Shown: piece after piece, positions 7,699 to 16,556 of the stretch
How the letters are laid out: each line of letters opens with the position of its first letter
Position numbering within the stretch: position 1 is the stretch's first letter
From: Pseudoalteromonas piratica
GTDB lineage: Bacteria; Pseudomonadota; Gammaproteobacteria; Enterobacterales; Alteromonadaceae
DNA: 64,000 nt
Assembly (NCBI RefSeq): GCF_000788395.1
Contig: NZ_CP009889.1
Location: forward strand, 1,178,001-1,242,000
Reading direction: 5' to 3'
The notes under the pieces: model-generated
Databases searched by the model: none
Seen by the model: only the letters and a program-made list of their open reading frames with translations
Told to the model about the DNA's origin: nothing
Position numbers and translations under genes: made by a program

Positions 7699-8328
7699 CT
7701 ATTTTTTTGTACCAAAAATTTTATCACCGGCATCGCCAAGCCCCGGTAATATGTAGCCTTGCTCATTCAGTTTGTCATCGACACTGGCAGTATAAAGAGT
7801 AATATCTGGGTGAGCCTCTGCCAGCGCTTGAATGCCTTCAGGTGCGGCAACAAGTACCATGGCTTTTATCTCTTTTACACCGTGTTTTTTCAGTAAATCA
7901 ATGGTCGCAATCATTGAGCCACCGGTTGCCAGCATTGGGTCAACCACAAGCGCTACACGCTTATCTAAATCGGATGTGAGCTTTTCAAAATACGGTACAG
8001 GCTCTAACGTTTCTTCATCACGATATAGCCCTACCACCGAAATTCGGGCACAAGGAATAACGGTTAATACACCTTCGTTTAAGCCAAGTCCTGCTCTTAA
8101 AATTGGCACTAAGGTTAATTTTTTCCCTGCCAATTGCTCGGTGGTCACATCGCCCTGCCATGTGGTTGTGGTGGTATCTTCAAGTGGTAAATCACGTGTT
8201 GCTTCAAAGGTTAAAAGGCTGCCAATTTCAGATACCAATTCACGAAACGCTTTAACGCTAATATCGTGCTGGCGCAAAAGCCCCATTTTATGACTGATAA
8301 GAGGGTGCTTTACCTCAACTACATTCAT
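7699..8328 (-). CDS. upp: Uracil phosphoribosyltransferase
   Basis: Upp makes UMP from uracil and PRPP in pyrimidine salvage in the cytoplasm. The 209 residues match E. coli Upp in length and sequence from the start [14 protein letters not shown] to [12 protein letters not shown]. The PRPP loop [15 protein letters not shown] and the block VPILRAGLG are intact. The ATG at 8328 with GGAG seven bases upstream is chosen over an upstream in-frame TTG (8340). No uracil permease gene (uraA) is adjacent. Confidence 0.97.
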   Translation of the reverse strand: MNVVEVKHPLISHKMGLLRQHDISVKAFRELVSEIGSLLTFEATRDLPLEDTTTTTWQGDVTTEQLAGKKLTLVPILRAGLGLNEGVLTVIPCARISVVGLYRDEETLEPVPYFEKLTSDLDKRVALVVDPMLATGGSMIATIDLLKKHGVKEIKAMVLVAAPEGIQALAEAHPDITLYTASVDDKLNEQGYILPGLGDAGDKIFGTKK

Positions 8329-8399
8329 ACTGTGCTCCAAACTTAATTATTGTTTTTTATAGTTTATCAAGCAGCTGTGGATCGATGAACTTTTTTTGC

Positions 8400-9263
8400 T
8401 TAGTCGAGTAAAACCGATTGGCTATTACGCGCGGTTAGCTTGTTAGTTCGGTTTTCGTTAATGTAGCTGAGCAAACGCTGTTGGTTGTCGGGAAATTCAT
8501 TGGTGAAGGTACGTGCATGTCGGCACCCTTCAAATTGCCAAAACTGGCTATTTTCCCCTGCAAACGAATACAGCGCTTGGCCGCGAGAGATTGGGATTAG
8601 ATTATCATCTTGGCAATGAGCAATCACCATATCAACGTCTGTAAGTGCTGTGATATTTTCTTTGGGCGCACGTTCATCACTTACCAGACTTGGAATTTTG
8701 TTACTAAACCATTTAGCAACTGGAATATTAGCCACTACATCATGGGCTAGATTTTGATAACTTTCGAAACTCGAATCAATCACTAAGAGATCAAACTGAG
8801 ATTCAAGCTGGCTTTTTTCAAGCCCATCGAGTGCAATCGCACCGCCCATTGAGGTGGCAATAATCACTTTATGTGAATAATTTAAGTCAGCAGTTATCTC
8901 GAAAATAGTTTGCGCATCAAGGGCAAGATGCTGGCGTGTGGGAATACCCGTTGAAAGACCATAACCTGAATAATCAACCAGCAACACATCGTAGCCTTCA
9001 TCAACCAACCACACTACCTTTTCAACGGTTTGTGTTAAATTGCCGCGGTTACCATGAAAGTGAATTACTAGACCAATCGGGTCATCAGTTAAATGGTGCT
9101 GTAAATGCAGGGTGTTTCCCGAGCGAGAACGGATAAAACTGTCTTTTACCGGATGGTGAAAGTCACTTTTATTAAAGCCAATGTCATCATTGGGGCTGTA
9201 AAGAAAATAATTAGTACTGCATCCTTGCAAGCATACGCATATTACCAGTATTAACCACTTCAT
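8400..9263 (-). CDS. Alpha/beta hydrolase lipoprotein
   Basis: This 287-residue protein starts at the ATG at 9263, which has GAGG upstream. The signal ends in a lipobox (LQGC), so the enzyme is probably membrane-anchored. Motifs in order are the oxyanion-hole strand HFHGNRGN, the nucleophile elbow ATSMGG (Ser), the acid CQDDN and the histidine in CRHAR. The fold resembles Bem46/YhfR-type serine hydrolases. It should hydrolyse an ester or thioester, but the substrate is unknown. It is monocistronic. Confidence 0.82.
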   Translation of the reverse strand: MKWLILVICVCLQGCSTNYFLYSPNDDIGFNKSDFHHPVKDSFIRSRSGNTLHLQHHLTDDPIGLVIHFHGNRGNLTQTVEKVVWLVDEGYDVLLVDYSGYGLSTGIPTRQHLALDAQTIFEITADLNYSHKVIIATSMGGAIALDGLEKSQLESQFDLLVIDSSFESYQNLAHDVVANIPVAKWFSNKIPSLVSDERAPKENITALTDVDMVIAHCQDDNLIPISRGQALYSFAGENSQFWQFEGCRHARTFTNEFPDNQQRLLSYINENRTNKLTARNSQSVLLD

Positions 9264-9334
9264 ACACACCTCAAGGTTGTGCTTTTATTAGTAGTTAATA
9301 CGTGGTTATTTGAGGTTCAGTTCACTGCAATCAG

Positions 9335-9718
9335 TTAAAAGGCGTTTTTATTACTGCGTGGCGCGCCCATTAAAATGCCTAAATGGCAAACACATACCGA
9401 TAAAAATGCGCTTAATCCCAATGCCCCACCATAGCCATTAATTAATGGCACTAAGTATTCAAACAGCAGTGAAAATATCAAAGCGGCAATAAATTGGGTA
9501 TATAAGCCAAATCGTTTTGGCGCGCTCATACCAACAAAGGTGCTGCCAAAAAACACTAAGCTATAAAGCTCAACATTTAAATTTGCAGCGTAAAACACCA
9601 AATAAGCAATAATCGAAAGCGACGTTGACGCACGTATACCATCAAAGCGATTTCGCTTTGCCAGTAAAAATGTGGCCATCGCACCTATTAGGGAAATAAT
9701 GATTAAATCTAAACTCAT
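9335..9718 (-). CDS. Small four-TM membrane protein, partner 2
   Basis: The 127-residue protein has about four hydrophobic segments. The ATG at 9718 overlaps the stop of the upstream gene as ATGA, so it is translated with it. The blocks FVGMSAPKRF and NGYGGALGLSAF mirror TGCFAGMCSVS and GFGGRLGGIAF of the upstream gene product, which suggests tandem paralogs that may form a heterodimer. No known family was recognised. A small transporter or channel role is a guess. Confidence 0.7.
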   Translation of the reverse strand: MSLDLIIISLIGAMATFLLAKRNRFDGIRASTSLSIIAYLVFYAANLNVELYSLVFFGSTFVGMSAPKRFGLYTQFIAALIFSLLFEYLVPLINGYGGALGLSAFLSVCVCHLGILMGAPRSNKNAF

Positions 9719-10080
9719 AACAGCCCTTTTAGTAATACAAATAGCGCACTGCACGTAAACGCGATGCCACCTAAACGCCCACCAAAACCTTCAAATAAAT
9801 TAATACTTTTCACGTATAACACAGTGCCAATGGCACCGATAAATATAAACTCCCACGCACTACTGACGGTTGATACTGAGCACATTCCTGCAAAACAGCC
9901 AGTATATATCGCAGCGATTGGGTGGTGTTTGTAATCGTTTTTGAAAGGGATAAAACTGCTAATTAATGCCGGAATAGTTGCAGCAAGCACAATGGGTATA
10001 TCAAAAATAGCATGCAGTAAATAACAGCTTACGCTGCCCAACAAAAATAGGCTGTAGATTAAAGGGATAAAGGCATTCAT
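9715..10080 (-). CDS. Small four-TM membrane protein, partner 1
   Basis: A 121-residue, very hydrophobic protein with about four membrane segments. The motifs YTGCFAGMCSVS and EGFGGRLGGIAF are glycine-rich helices near conserved positions also seen in its downstream neighbour. It is first gene of a two-gene operon with a 4-bp overlap. No family was recognised. The order and mutual similarity suggest duplicated halves of one transporter, as in paired SMR-type proteins, although the sequence does not look like SMR. Confidence 0.7.
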   Translation of the reverse strand: MNAFIPLIYSLFLLGSVSCYLLHAIFDIPIVLAATIPALISSFIPFKNDYKHHPIAAIYTGCFAGMCSVSTVSSAWEFIFIGAIGTVLYVKSINLFEGFGGRLGGIAFTCSALFVLLKGLL

Positions 10081-10230
10081 AAGTGAGTAGTGTAATTAAA
10101 CTGTGCCTAGTTGAATAGTGTTTCTTAGTCGCTTCTCTTTGTAATTGTAAGCAAATTTGTTTTTCGCTAGAAAAACACAGGCAAGCTGTTTAAGCTGACA
10201 TTGGGGCTATATTTTAAGGAAAGAATACAG

Positions 10231-11325
10231 ATGCGCACGCATGCCATAGCAATGATCTGCATTGCATTTTCATCATTTTTATCACACACCGCATTTGCCT
10301 TTGATCGCGAATTACGTTCACCTCCGCGTAAACTCACAACTGAACAAGCAAGGGTTGCGGCCAATAATTATCAAAAATACTGTGCTCTTTGCCATGGTGA
10401 AAATCGCGAGGGACACAAAAACGATCACGCGCCTTCACTTCGCAGTAAAAGCTTAATGGAGTCTGGCATTGCCCATCAAATTTTAAGGCCTATGCAATAT
10501 GGTCGTGTAGGTACGGCAATGGGTGGCTACCTTGATGAGGTTGGCGGCCCCATGACCTTAGCGGAAACCTGGGATTTAACCTATTGGTTATTTGAGCAAG
10601 CCGGATATGATAGATTAAAATTTTCCACCAATCCTGTTCTCGGCGATATAAAACGTGGTGAAGTTGTTTACCAAAAAGAATGTGCCAGTTGCCATGGCAG
10701 CAAAGGCGAAGGTGTGACTGGGCCTGCCATTATGAATCCTTCGGCGCTTGCGCATAATACCGATGAATTTATTCGCCACGCCATTGAAAATGGTAGGCAA
10801 AACACGCCTATGGTGGCGTTTAAAGACAAGCTTTCAAGTGCTGACATTGATAATATTACGGCGTTTCTTCGCAGTAAATCTCTTGGCTGGAGCGATGAAA
10901 CACCGGTTTTAAAGGCGCTGCCTTCTCCTGAAGATTACATTATTAACAAACAAGGCGATGACCCTAACTTTGATTTAAAGAATGGCATGTATGTGCTTTC
11001 TAAAGACTTAAATGCTGCGCTTAATGCGAATAAGCGTATGGTATTGCTGGATACGCGTGTGACATCGGTGTGGCAAACTGCGCACATTGAAGGGGCGATT
11101 CCATTTCCTTACTATGCAGATTTGGATGAGACCGTTGCCGGTATTCCAAAAGATGTGCAAATTGTCGCTTATTGCTCCTGCCCTCGTGCTGCCGCAGATC
11201 ACACCATAAATCGATTACGTCAACGCGGTTACACGCGTACCGCTGTTTTATGGGAAGGTATTTTTGGTTGGATGAATCAAGGGTTTCCAGTGAGGCGAGG
11301 TGATATTGAAGGGGTGAATGATTAA
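10231..11325 (+). CDS. Dihaem cytochrome c fused to a rhodanese domain
   Basis: The ATG at 10231 follows aaggaaagaatacag. The 364-residue product has a signal peptide ending near AFA (about residue 23). Two class-I cytochrome c domains carry CALCH (51-55) and CASCH (151-155), the latter followed by KGEGVTGPAI. A C-terminal rhodanese domain (about 258-357) contains LLDTR, GAIPFPY and the active-site loop YCSCPRAAA (catalytic Cys 315). It is exported, presumably to the periplasm. The fusion suggests electron transfer coupled to sulfur transfer or sulfur-compound oxidation. No other sulfur-oxidation genes are near, so the pathway is inference. Confidence 0.85.
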   Translation: MRTHAIAMICIAFSSFLSHTAFAFDRELRSPPRKLTTEQARVAANNYQKYCALCHGENREGHKNDHAPSLRSKSLMESGIAHQILRPMQYGRVGTAMGGYLDEVGGPMTLAETWDLTYWLFEQAGYDRLKFSTNPVLGDIKRGEVVYQKECASCHGSKGEGVTGPAIMNPSALAHNTDEFIRHAIENGRQNTPMVAFKDKLSSADIDNITAFLRSKSLGWSDETPVLKALPSPEDYIINKQGDDPNFDLKNGMYVLSKDLNAALNANKRMVLLDTRVTSVWQTAHIEGAIPFPYYADLDETVAGIPKDVQIVAYCSCPRAAADHTINRLRQRGYTRTAVLWEGIFGWMNQGFPVRRGDIEGVND

Positions 11326-11356
11326 CTTTTTACCCTACAGATAAAGCTTGAGTAAC

Positions 11357-11382
11357 ACGTCGGCATACTCTGTTGCCGACGT
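11357..11382. terminator. Hairpin between convergent genes, weak terminator
   Basis: A 9-bp perfect stem, acgtcggca / tgccgacgt, with an 8-base loop lies between the cytochrome-rhodanese gene and the DUF2750 gene. The following T-tract is poor, so termination may be weak or Rho-assisted. Confidence 0.45.
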
Positions 11383-11408
11383 ATTATTATAAAAAGACTA
11401 AAGGTGAA

Positions 11409-11780
11409 TTAAGCCTTAACTGGTACAATACTCGCTAATGCTTGACTAAAATCCGTTACTTCAAGCTCAACAATATCGCCTTCTTCAGCCCAGTTCACAC
11501 CGATTACAATATCATCTTCTTTGAGGTCTTCTAGCCAATAATCAAGCCAATCTGTAATTGAAATTTCGCTCGGTTCAAACTCTTGCCACTCTTGCACACA
11601 ATGCACTTGAGCCAATTCTTTGGTTGACCAAACAGGCATTACTTCAGCATTTTCAAAGTTTGGAGAATCTAATACGACCCAATCTTCACTGGCTTTGTCT
11701 TGCAATGCCCAAACTGACTGAGCTGTTGTACTTTGAGTTAAAAATTCTGCAAGAATTTCACGTTGATTCGTTTCACTCAT
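11409..11780 (-). CDS. DUF2750 family protein
   Basis: This 123-residue acidic soluble protein has the pattern VWALQDKASEDWVVLDS, then MPVWSTKELAQ, then WLDYWLEDL, then IGVNWAEEGD, which I recognise as DUF2750. No enzymatic motif is visible, and the family has no established function. The ATG at 11780 has GGAG upstream and is preferred to the in-frame GTG at 11792. It is monocistronic and convergent with the cytochrome-rhodanese gene. Confidence 0.82.
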   Translation of the reverse strand: MSETNQREILAEFLTQSTTAQSVWALQDKASEDWVVLDSPNFENAEVMPVWSTKELAQVHCVQEWQEFEPSEISITDWLDYWLEDLKEDDIVIGVNWAEEGDIVELEVTDFSQALASIVPVKA

Positions 11781-11969
11781 AATTTTCTCCACTATCTAAC
11801 ATGACTTTAGCGAGATTATACCCTTTATATGACAAAATTATCGCACTGTTATGGAGTTAAACTGTTTTCAATGAAAAAAGTGGTTTTGAATTACTTTGTA
11901 ACAGATTTTCTATTTCATTTAGCCATCGTATTTTTTACGCTACATGTAATATCAATTTAGGGAAGAGCT

Positions 11970-12662
11970 ATGAAAGATCTACAAAAATTAGTTGGCAGCC
12001 TAAATAAATCAGGTGCATTAAGCGGTTTTTTAGGGGGAGTAGCAGGCGGAGGATTAACCAGCCTGTTAGGCGGTAAAAAGTCAAAAAAGATGGGAACAAA
12101 AGCGGTTAAGTACGGTGCCCTTGCCGCCGTAGGAGGACTCGCTTGGAAAGCCTATCAACAATACAGCGAAAAAAGCAGTAGCGCGCAACAAACGGCTGAT
12201 AAGCAAGCCTTTGATCAGGCTATGCAACAACGCCAAGGCGCAAACCGCTATCAATTTGAGCCTGCAGATATTCAGCAACAAACGTTTGAGCAAGTCGTTG
12301 AAGATGAAACGGGTTGTGGTCAGCTGCTACTTATGCGTGCAATGATTGCTGCAGCCTATGCTGATGGCCATATCGATGAAAACGAAAGACAAAAAATCTT
12401 TGCTCAAGTAGAACAAATGACATTATCAATGAACGAAAAGGCTATGTTATTTGATGAACTTAGAAAGCCCATGAGTTTGTCTGAACTTGTGGCATCAGTC
12501 CCCAATGCACAAACAGGTATCGAAGTGTATGCCGCAAGTGCCAGTGCCATTGATTTAAGCCAACAAGTATCGCAGCAATACTTACAAACTCTGGCAAATC
12601 AATTGTGTTTGCCACGGGAGTTGGTAAACAACATTCACCATCAAATTACACATGGCAATTAA
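11970..12662 (+). CDS. DUF533 / TerB-like protein (YebE-like)
   Basis: The 230-residue protein has a glycine-rich N-terminus (about residues 15-60) that may contact membrane, then a glutamine-rich linker. A C-terminal TerB-like helical domain contains MRAMIAAAYADGHIDENERQKI, split here as AAAYADGHID and NERQKI. This is the DUF533 architecture of E. coli YebE, in which the acidic DGHID segment resembles a metal site. The role is unknown, though the family is often stress-linked. The ribosome site is ggaagagct. A perfect terminator follows. Confidence 0.85.
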   Translation: MKDLQKLVGSLNKSGALSGFLGGVAGGGLTSLLGGKKSKKMGTKAVKYGALAAVGGLAWKAYQQYSEKSSSAQQTADKQAFDQAMQQRQGANRYQFEPADIQQQTFEQVVEDETGCGQLLLMRAMIAAAYADGHIDENERQKIFAQVEQMTLSMNEKAMLFDELRKPMSLSELVASVPNAQTGIEVYAASASAIDLSQQVSQQYLQTLANQLCLPRELVNNIHHQITHGN

Positions 12663-12667
12663 TCAAT

Positions 12668-12699
12668 AAAAAACCAGAGTATTACTCTGGTTTTTTATT
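12668..12699. terminator. Bidirectional intrinsic terminator
   Basis: A 13-bp perfect stem, aaaaaaccagagt / actctggtttttt, with a 3-base loop and T-tracts on both strands serves DUF533 (+) and the SYLF gene (-). Confidence 0.88.
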
Positions 12700-12716
12700 A
12701 TTAAAACTGAGCTTAA

Positions 12717-13289
12717 TTATTTTTTCAGCGGTTTATAATCATATTTTTGCCCAGCTATGGCTGCTTCGTACATCAAGCCACCTTTAGCGAGCGTCATCAC
12801 TGCCATGCCTTTACGATAAACCGCTTTATTTTGCTTGGTTGAATCAGCGTCTGTGCCTTGGCTAGAGCTCAGCCCAGTAGAGCCAGCCTGCGCTTGTGCT
12901 GCTGCAGTAATGGCAACGGCCGATGCACCGGCGCCAAACTCAAAGTTGCCTGAGGTAAATTCATCAAACGCACGTTTGTCTTTAAAAAAGATGATTTGGC
13001 TATATGCTTGGCCACCTGCTTGAAAACCCAGTGATAATTGGCTCATGCTTGTTTTGCCGACAATCTTGCCTTGTTTGTAAACTTGCCCTTTACCATAGGC
13101 TGCGCCTAAGCCCAGCCCACCCTTACCTATGGTAGGAAAAACAGCATAGCCATAGGCATTATTAAAAAAGGACTTTGCTGCTGCCGATTGGCGGAAATTG
13201 TTGATTGTAATTTGATAATCATCGGCTTTTGCCACAGCGCTTAAGCTCATTAAACACAGTGACATTAAAACGGTTAAAAACTTACCCAT
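12717..13289 (-). CDS. SYLF/Ysc84 lipid-binding domain protein, exported
   Basis: The ATG at 13289 has aaaggag nine bases upstream, which rules out the longer in-frame start. The 190 residues comprise a signal peptide (to about AKA) and a Ysc84/SYLF domain with YGYAVFPTIGKGGLGLGAAYG and QAGGQAYSQIIFF, which in eukaryotes binds phosphoinositides. Bacterial members are periplasmic or envelope proteins of unclear role. A small membrane protein gene lies immediately upstream on the same strand and may be cotranscribed. Confidence 0.88.
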   Translation of the reverse strand: MGKFLTVLMSLCLMSLSAVAKADDYQITINNFRQSAAAKSFFNNAYGYAVFPTIGKGGLGLGAAYGKGQVYKQGKIVGKTSMSQLSLGFQAGGQAYSQIIFFKDKRAFDEFTSGNFEFGAGASAVAITAAAQAQAGSTGLSSSQGTDADSTKQNKAVYRKGMAVMTLAKGGLMYEAAIAGQKYDYKPLKK

Positions 13290-13337
13290 GCTTTTGTCTC
13301 CTTTACGTAACACGCGAGCTTACTTAGAAGGTAAGCG

Positions 13338-13556
13338 TTAGTTAATCACTTTTTCGACTTTGCCATTGTGATAGGCATACTTTACCGAAGTCTTTTTATT
13401 GCTGATTAAACGAGTAAACAATACGCTCAGCGAAATAAACAGCACCACGGTTAACCATACAAACAGTACAACCGGTAATATCATTACGGCTAAAACTAAC
13501 GATAAAATGACTGTTAAGGCTAAATATAGCTTAGATTGAAACATTGTTTTGTTCAT
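13338..13556 (-). CDS. Small membrane protein
   Basis: A 72-residue protein starting at the ATG at 13556 with aaggaaac upstream. One long or two short hydrophobic segments (about residues 12-52) are followed by a basic tail with KKTSVKYAY. It is not a recognised family. It lies 48 bp from the SYLF start and both genes have strong ribosome sites, so a bicistronic unit is likely. Confidence 0.65.
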   Translation of the reverse strand: MNKTMFQSKLYLALTVILSLVLAVMILPVVLFVWLTVVLFISLSVLFTRLISNKKTSVKYAYHNGKVEKVIN

Positions 13557-13667
13557 AACGGTTTCCTTGTGTTGTAGCACTATTTTTAATCACGTTAACT
13601 TAATCTAGGCTTAATCATTTAGCTTAACGAAAAAAGTATTCAGCCAGGAGAAACTTACAGTACTCCT

Positions 13668-14588
13668 CTATTGTGTCATTACGTGTTTCATTACCTGTCG
13701 CAACCATTTATTTTTTTCATTAGCGCGTTTTCTTTTTTGCCAGAGCATGGCTATTTCAAAATCGGGCACCGCAATAGGTGGGGCAAAGCTGACCATCTCA
13801 TTGCTCGGCAACACAATTTCTGCCATACGTTTGGGCACAATTGCTATAAGGTCTCGCTCTTGCAAAAGACGTTGAATTGTTAAAAAGTTTCGACTGGCAA
13901 CGGTGACTTTACGCGTTAAACCAGCCTCAGCAAGCAAGTTATCAACTTGCGTCACTAAGCTGCCATCAGGGCTGACTATGGCATGTTCAATATTTGCGAG
14001 TTGTGCTTTTGTTATGGGTGCAATGCGCTGTGCAAACTCCTTATTGAGTAAACACACATGCTGCTCGGTATAAAGCGCTTCACTTTCAAAGGCATTGGGT
14101 AAATTAGGCATACTGCCTATCACTAAATCCAGCGATTCTTGTTCAGCAATGGTTTGATAGTTACTACGATTAACATTGATAAAACTTATTTGAGCATGGG
14201 GGGCTTCACCGCGAATTAAATCGTAAATCGCTGGCGCAAAAATAAATTCGGCATAATCCGTTAAGCCAATGCGGCATACACCTTGGTAACTGGCGGCTTC
14301 AAATGTATTTTGTGTCAGTACATTTTGCGAAAGACTTTGCAGCATGCCATCTATCAAGGGGTAGAGTGAATGCGCATGATCTGTGGCCACCATTTTGTGG
14401 CCAACTCGGACAAATAAATCATCATTTAGTAACGCTCTTAGACGTGCCAAACTGTGGCTCATTGCTGATTGACTCACACAGTGTTTTTCTGCCGCCAAGC
14501 TCACACTTTGATAGCGATACAAAAATGCAAAGGCCACCAGCAAATTTAAATCAACATTACGCCACTGGGTTTCATCAAAACGACTCAC
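13668..14588 (-). CDS. LysR-family transcriptional regulator
   Basis: This 306-residue protein has an N-terminal winged helix (LNLLVAFAFLYRYQSVSLAAEKHCVSQ region, helix-turn-helix SQSAMSHSLARLR) and a C-terminal periplasmic-binding-like effector domain. The helix resembles the NodD/LeuO-type subgroup. It is divergent from chrA with a 97-bp shared intergenic region, the normal arrangement for a LysR regulator and its target, so control of chrA is likely though the inducer is unknown. Confidence 0.9.
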   Translation of the reverse strand: MSRFDETQWRNVDLNLLVAFAFLYRYQSVSLAAEKHCVSQSAMSHSLARLRALLNDDLFVRVGHKMVATDHAHSLYPLIDGMLQSLSQNVLTQNTFEAASYQGVCRIGLTDYAEFIFAPAIYDLIRGEAPHAQISFINVNRSNYQTIAEQESLDLVIGSMPNLPNAFESEALYTEQHVCLLNKEFAQRIAPITKAQLANIEHAIVSPDGSLVTQVDNLLAEAGLTRKVTVASRNFLTIQRLLQERDLIAIVPKRMAEIVLPSNEMVSFAPPIAVPDFEIAMLWQKRKRANEKNKWLRQVMKHVMTQ

Positions 14589-14685
14589 ATTGCAATCCTA
14601 TTTAATTCATAGTTATTAGAAATAACATTAATTTGTTTAATGTTACTGTTTTTTTTATGCTTTGCGCATTATTAATTAAATAAGC

Positions 14686-15840
14686 ATGCATGAATTTATG
14701 CTCAGTATTTTTAAAACCTTCTTTTTACTTGGATGGGTCAGTTTTGGCGGACCCGCAGCGCATATCGGCTATTTTAGAAAAACTTTTGTTGAAAAGTATA
14801 AATGGTTAAGTGATGACGAATACGGACAACTCATTGCGCTTAGCCAGTTCTTACCTGGTCCAGGCTCAAGCCAAGTTGGTTTTGCTTTAGGATATAAACG
14901 CGGCGGTTTAAGCGGCGCAATCGCGGCATTTATAGGTTTTACCCTACCCTCAGTCGTTATTATGGTGTTGCTGGCAACCATGGCAAGTTCACTTACAGAT
15001 AACTCCCTTTTTAATAGTGTTGTTCATGGTTTAAAGCTGTTGGCGGTATTGGTGGTTGCCGATGCAGCTTGGGGCATGTTTAACAGTTTTTGCAAAAGTA
15101 AACCCACAGCATTTTTGTGTTTTGTTACTGCTTTAGTAATGCTTTTAATGCCGAGTATCACATCACAATTTATTGTTTTATTAGGTGCAGCAATTTTTGG
15201 TGCAATAGCACTGAAAGGGACTACTCCGGCTAATACAGATTCATTTAAACCCAGCCTTATACCCTTACTTGGCTTTGTTGTATTACTGATTGGTTTGCCG
15301 TTTGTTAGTTATCTCGCCCCAGAAATCGCTCTCTTTAATGATTTTTATCAGGCTGGCAGTTTAGTGTTTGGGGGTGGTCATGTTGTATTGCCATTATTGC
15401 AAAATATTGTGGGGGATAAACTATCACAAGATGCGTTTATTACCGGTTATGCTGCAGCGCAAGCAGTACCGGGCCCGATGTTTACATTTGCCACTTACAT
15501 CGGTTATGAGCTATTTGAAAACGCACCAATATCTGGCGCATTAATCGCCACACTTGCCGTGTTTTTACCTGGGTTTTTATTGTTACTCGCGGTATTAAAA
15601 GACTGGCAAATTCTTGCGGCAAAGCCACGTGTTGCAGGTGCCCTTACAGCGGTTAATGCTGCTGTTGTGGGCTTACTGATTGCTGCACTTTATCAGCCTA
15701 TTTTTATCAGTGCGGTTGCAGCACCAAAAGATATTGCCATGTTGCTAGTAGGCGTATTTTTACTTAAGCAACTTAAGTTACCTATTATCGCGTTAGTTGT
15801 GTGCTTTATGCTTGGTGGCATTGTACTGCCCTATATTTAA
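14686..15840 (+). CDS. chrA: Chromate transporter, long-chain CHR family
   Basis: The 384-residue inner-membrane protein contains two CHR halves of opposite topology. The N-half has SFGGPAAHIGYFR and FLPGPGSSQVGFALGY. The C-half has FGGGHVVLPLLQ and AAQAVPGPMFTFATYIGYE. These duplicated PGP motifs are diagnostic of ChrA, which exports chromate using the proton motive force. Length is typical for a two-domain member. It is divergent from a LysR gene. Sulfate or another oxyanion could be the physiological substrate. Confidence 0.92.
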   Translation: MHEFMLSIFKTFFLLGWVSFGGPAAHIGYFRKTFVEKYKWLSDDEYGQLIALSQFLPGPGSSQVGFALGYKRGGLSGAIAAFIGFTLPSVVIMVLLATMASSLTDNSLFNSVVHGLKLLAVLVVADAAWGMFNSFCKSKPTAFLCFVTALVMLLMPSITSQFIVLLGAAIFGAIALKGTTPANTDSFKPSLIPLLGFVVLLIGLPFVSYLAPEIALFNDFYQAGSLVFGGGHVVLPLLQNIVGDKLSQDAFITGYAAAQAVPGPMFTFATYIGYELFENAPISGALIATLAVFLPGFLLLLAVLKDWQILAAKPRVAGALTAVNAAVVGLLIAALYQPIFISAVAAPKDIAMLLVGVFLLKQLKLPIIALVVCFMLGGIVLPYI

Positions 15841-15912
15841 ATCACTTACAGCTCCTGTTAATTGCGCTCGCATACAATTTAACTTATGCTAGCGCCTTTT
15901 TGGTTGGCCAAT

Positions 15913-16248
15913 ATGATCTGTTCTCAATGCCAAACAGCATTTTCGTGTACTAGTAAAGAAGGCAAATGTTGGTGCTTTTCCTTACCTACAATTTTGCCTG
16001 TTAAAAAAGGTCAAGATTGCCTGTGTAAAGACTGTTTAATTGACAAAATTAATGCTGAGCTTGAAACCTTGTATAAAACGAAAACAAATAAAGAGCTAGT
16101 GCAACTGGCTGCCAAATATCAAAACCAATTTCCTGTGGCTAAACTTGATTATTACTTAAATGAAGAAGGCTTTCGCGTGATGACTAAGTGGGCCCATTTA
16201 AAACGTGGCTATTGCTGTGGAAATGGCTGTAAACATTGCGCTTACTGA
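15913..16248 (+). CDS. Cysteine-rich CWC / DUF5522 fusion protein
   Basis: From the ATG at 15913 the protein has 111 residues. An N-terminal CWC zinc-type segment (MICSQC, FSCTS, GKCWCFSLP, CLCKDC) joins a C-terminal DUF5522 segment ending YCCGNGCKHCAY. Both parts are normally separate small proteins with metal-binding cysteines. Function is unknown, and a metal-binding or redox role is inferred. An in-frame ATG at 15886 would add nine hydrophobic residues. Neither start has a good ribosome site, and the shorter fits the family start. Confidence 0.75.
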   Translation: MICSQCQTAFSCTSKEGKCWCFSLPTILPVKKGQDCLCKDCLIDKINAELETLYKTKTNKELVQLAAKYQNQFPVAKLDYYLNEEGFRVMTKWAHLKRGYCCGNGCKHCAY

Positions 16249-16288
16249 AATGAAAATGTGCACCATGCAATATGATGCACTGACAAAA

Positions 16289-16537
16289 TTAACGGTAAAA
16301 CGCTTCAACCGTACCTTTTGACTTAATTAACATTGGTTGGCCAAAACGATCTAGCGCTTTTGGTGCTGCTGTTTTAATCCAACCTTCGCTAATGCAATAC
16401 TCTTCAACATCTGAACGCTCTTTGCCGTTAAAGCGAATACCAATATCGAGTTTTAAAATTTCTTCCGAGTAGAACTTGCTGCGCGGGTTGATTGATAGGC
16501 GATCTGGTAATGTTGGTAATTCAGTTTTATCGTTCAT
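16289..16537 (-). CDS. DUF3297 family protein
   Basis: The 82-residue protein has the DUF3297 core LPDRLSINPRSKFY, IGIRFNGKERSDVEEY, SEGWIK and KGTVEAFYR at normal family length. It is a small soluble cytoplasmic protein of unknown function, conserved across Proteobacteria. The two genes around it are on the plus strand. A possible 26-codon leader ORF sits 19 bp upstream. Confidence 0.88.
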   Translation of the reverse strand: MNDKTELPTLPDRLSINPRSKFYSEEILKLDIGIRFNGKERSDVEEYCISEGWIKTAAPKALDRFGQPMLIKSKGTVEAFYR

Positions 16538-16556
16538 ATTTCTTTCTTAGTTAATC

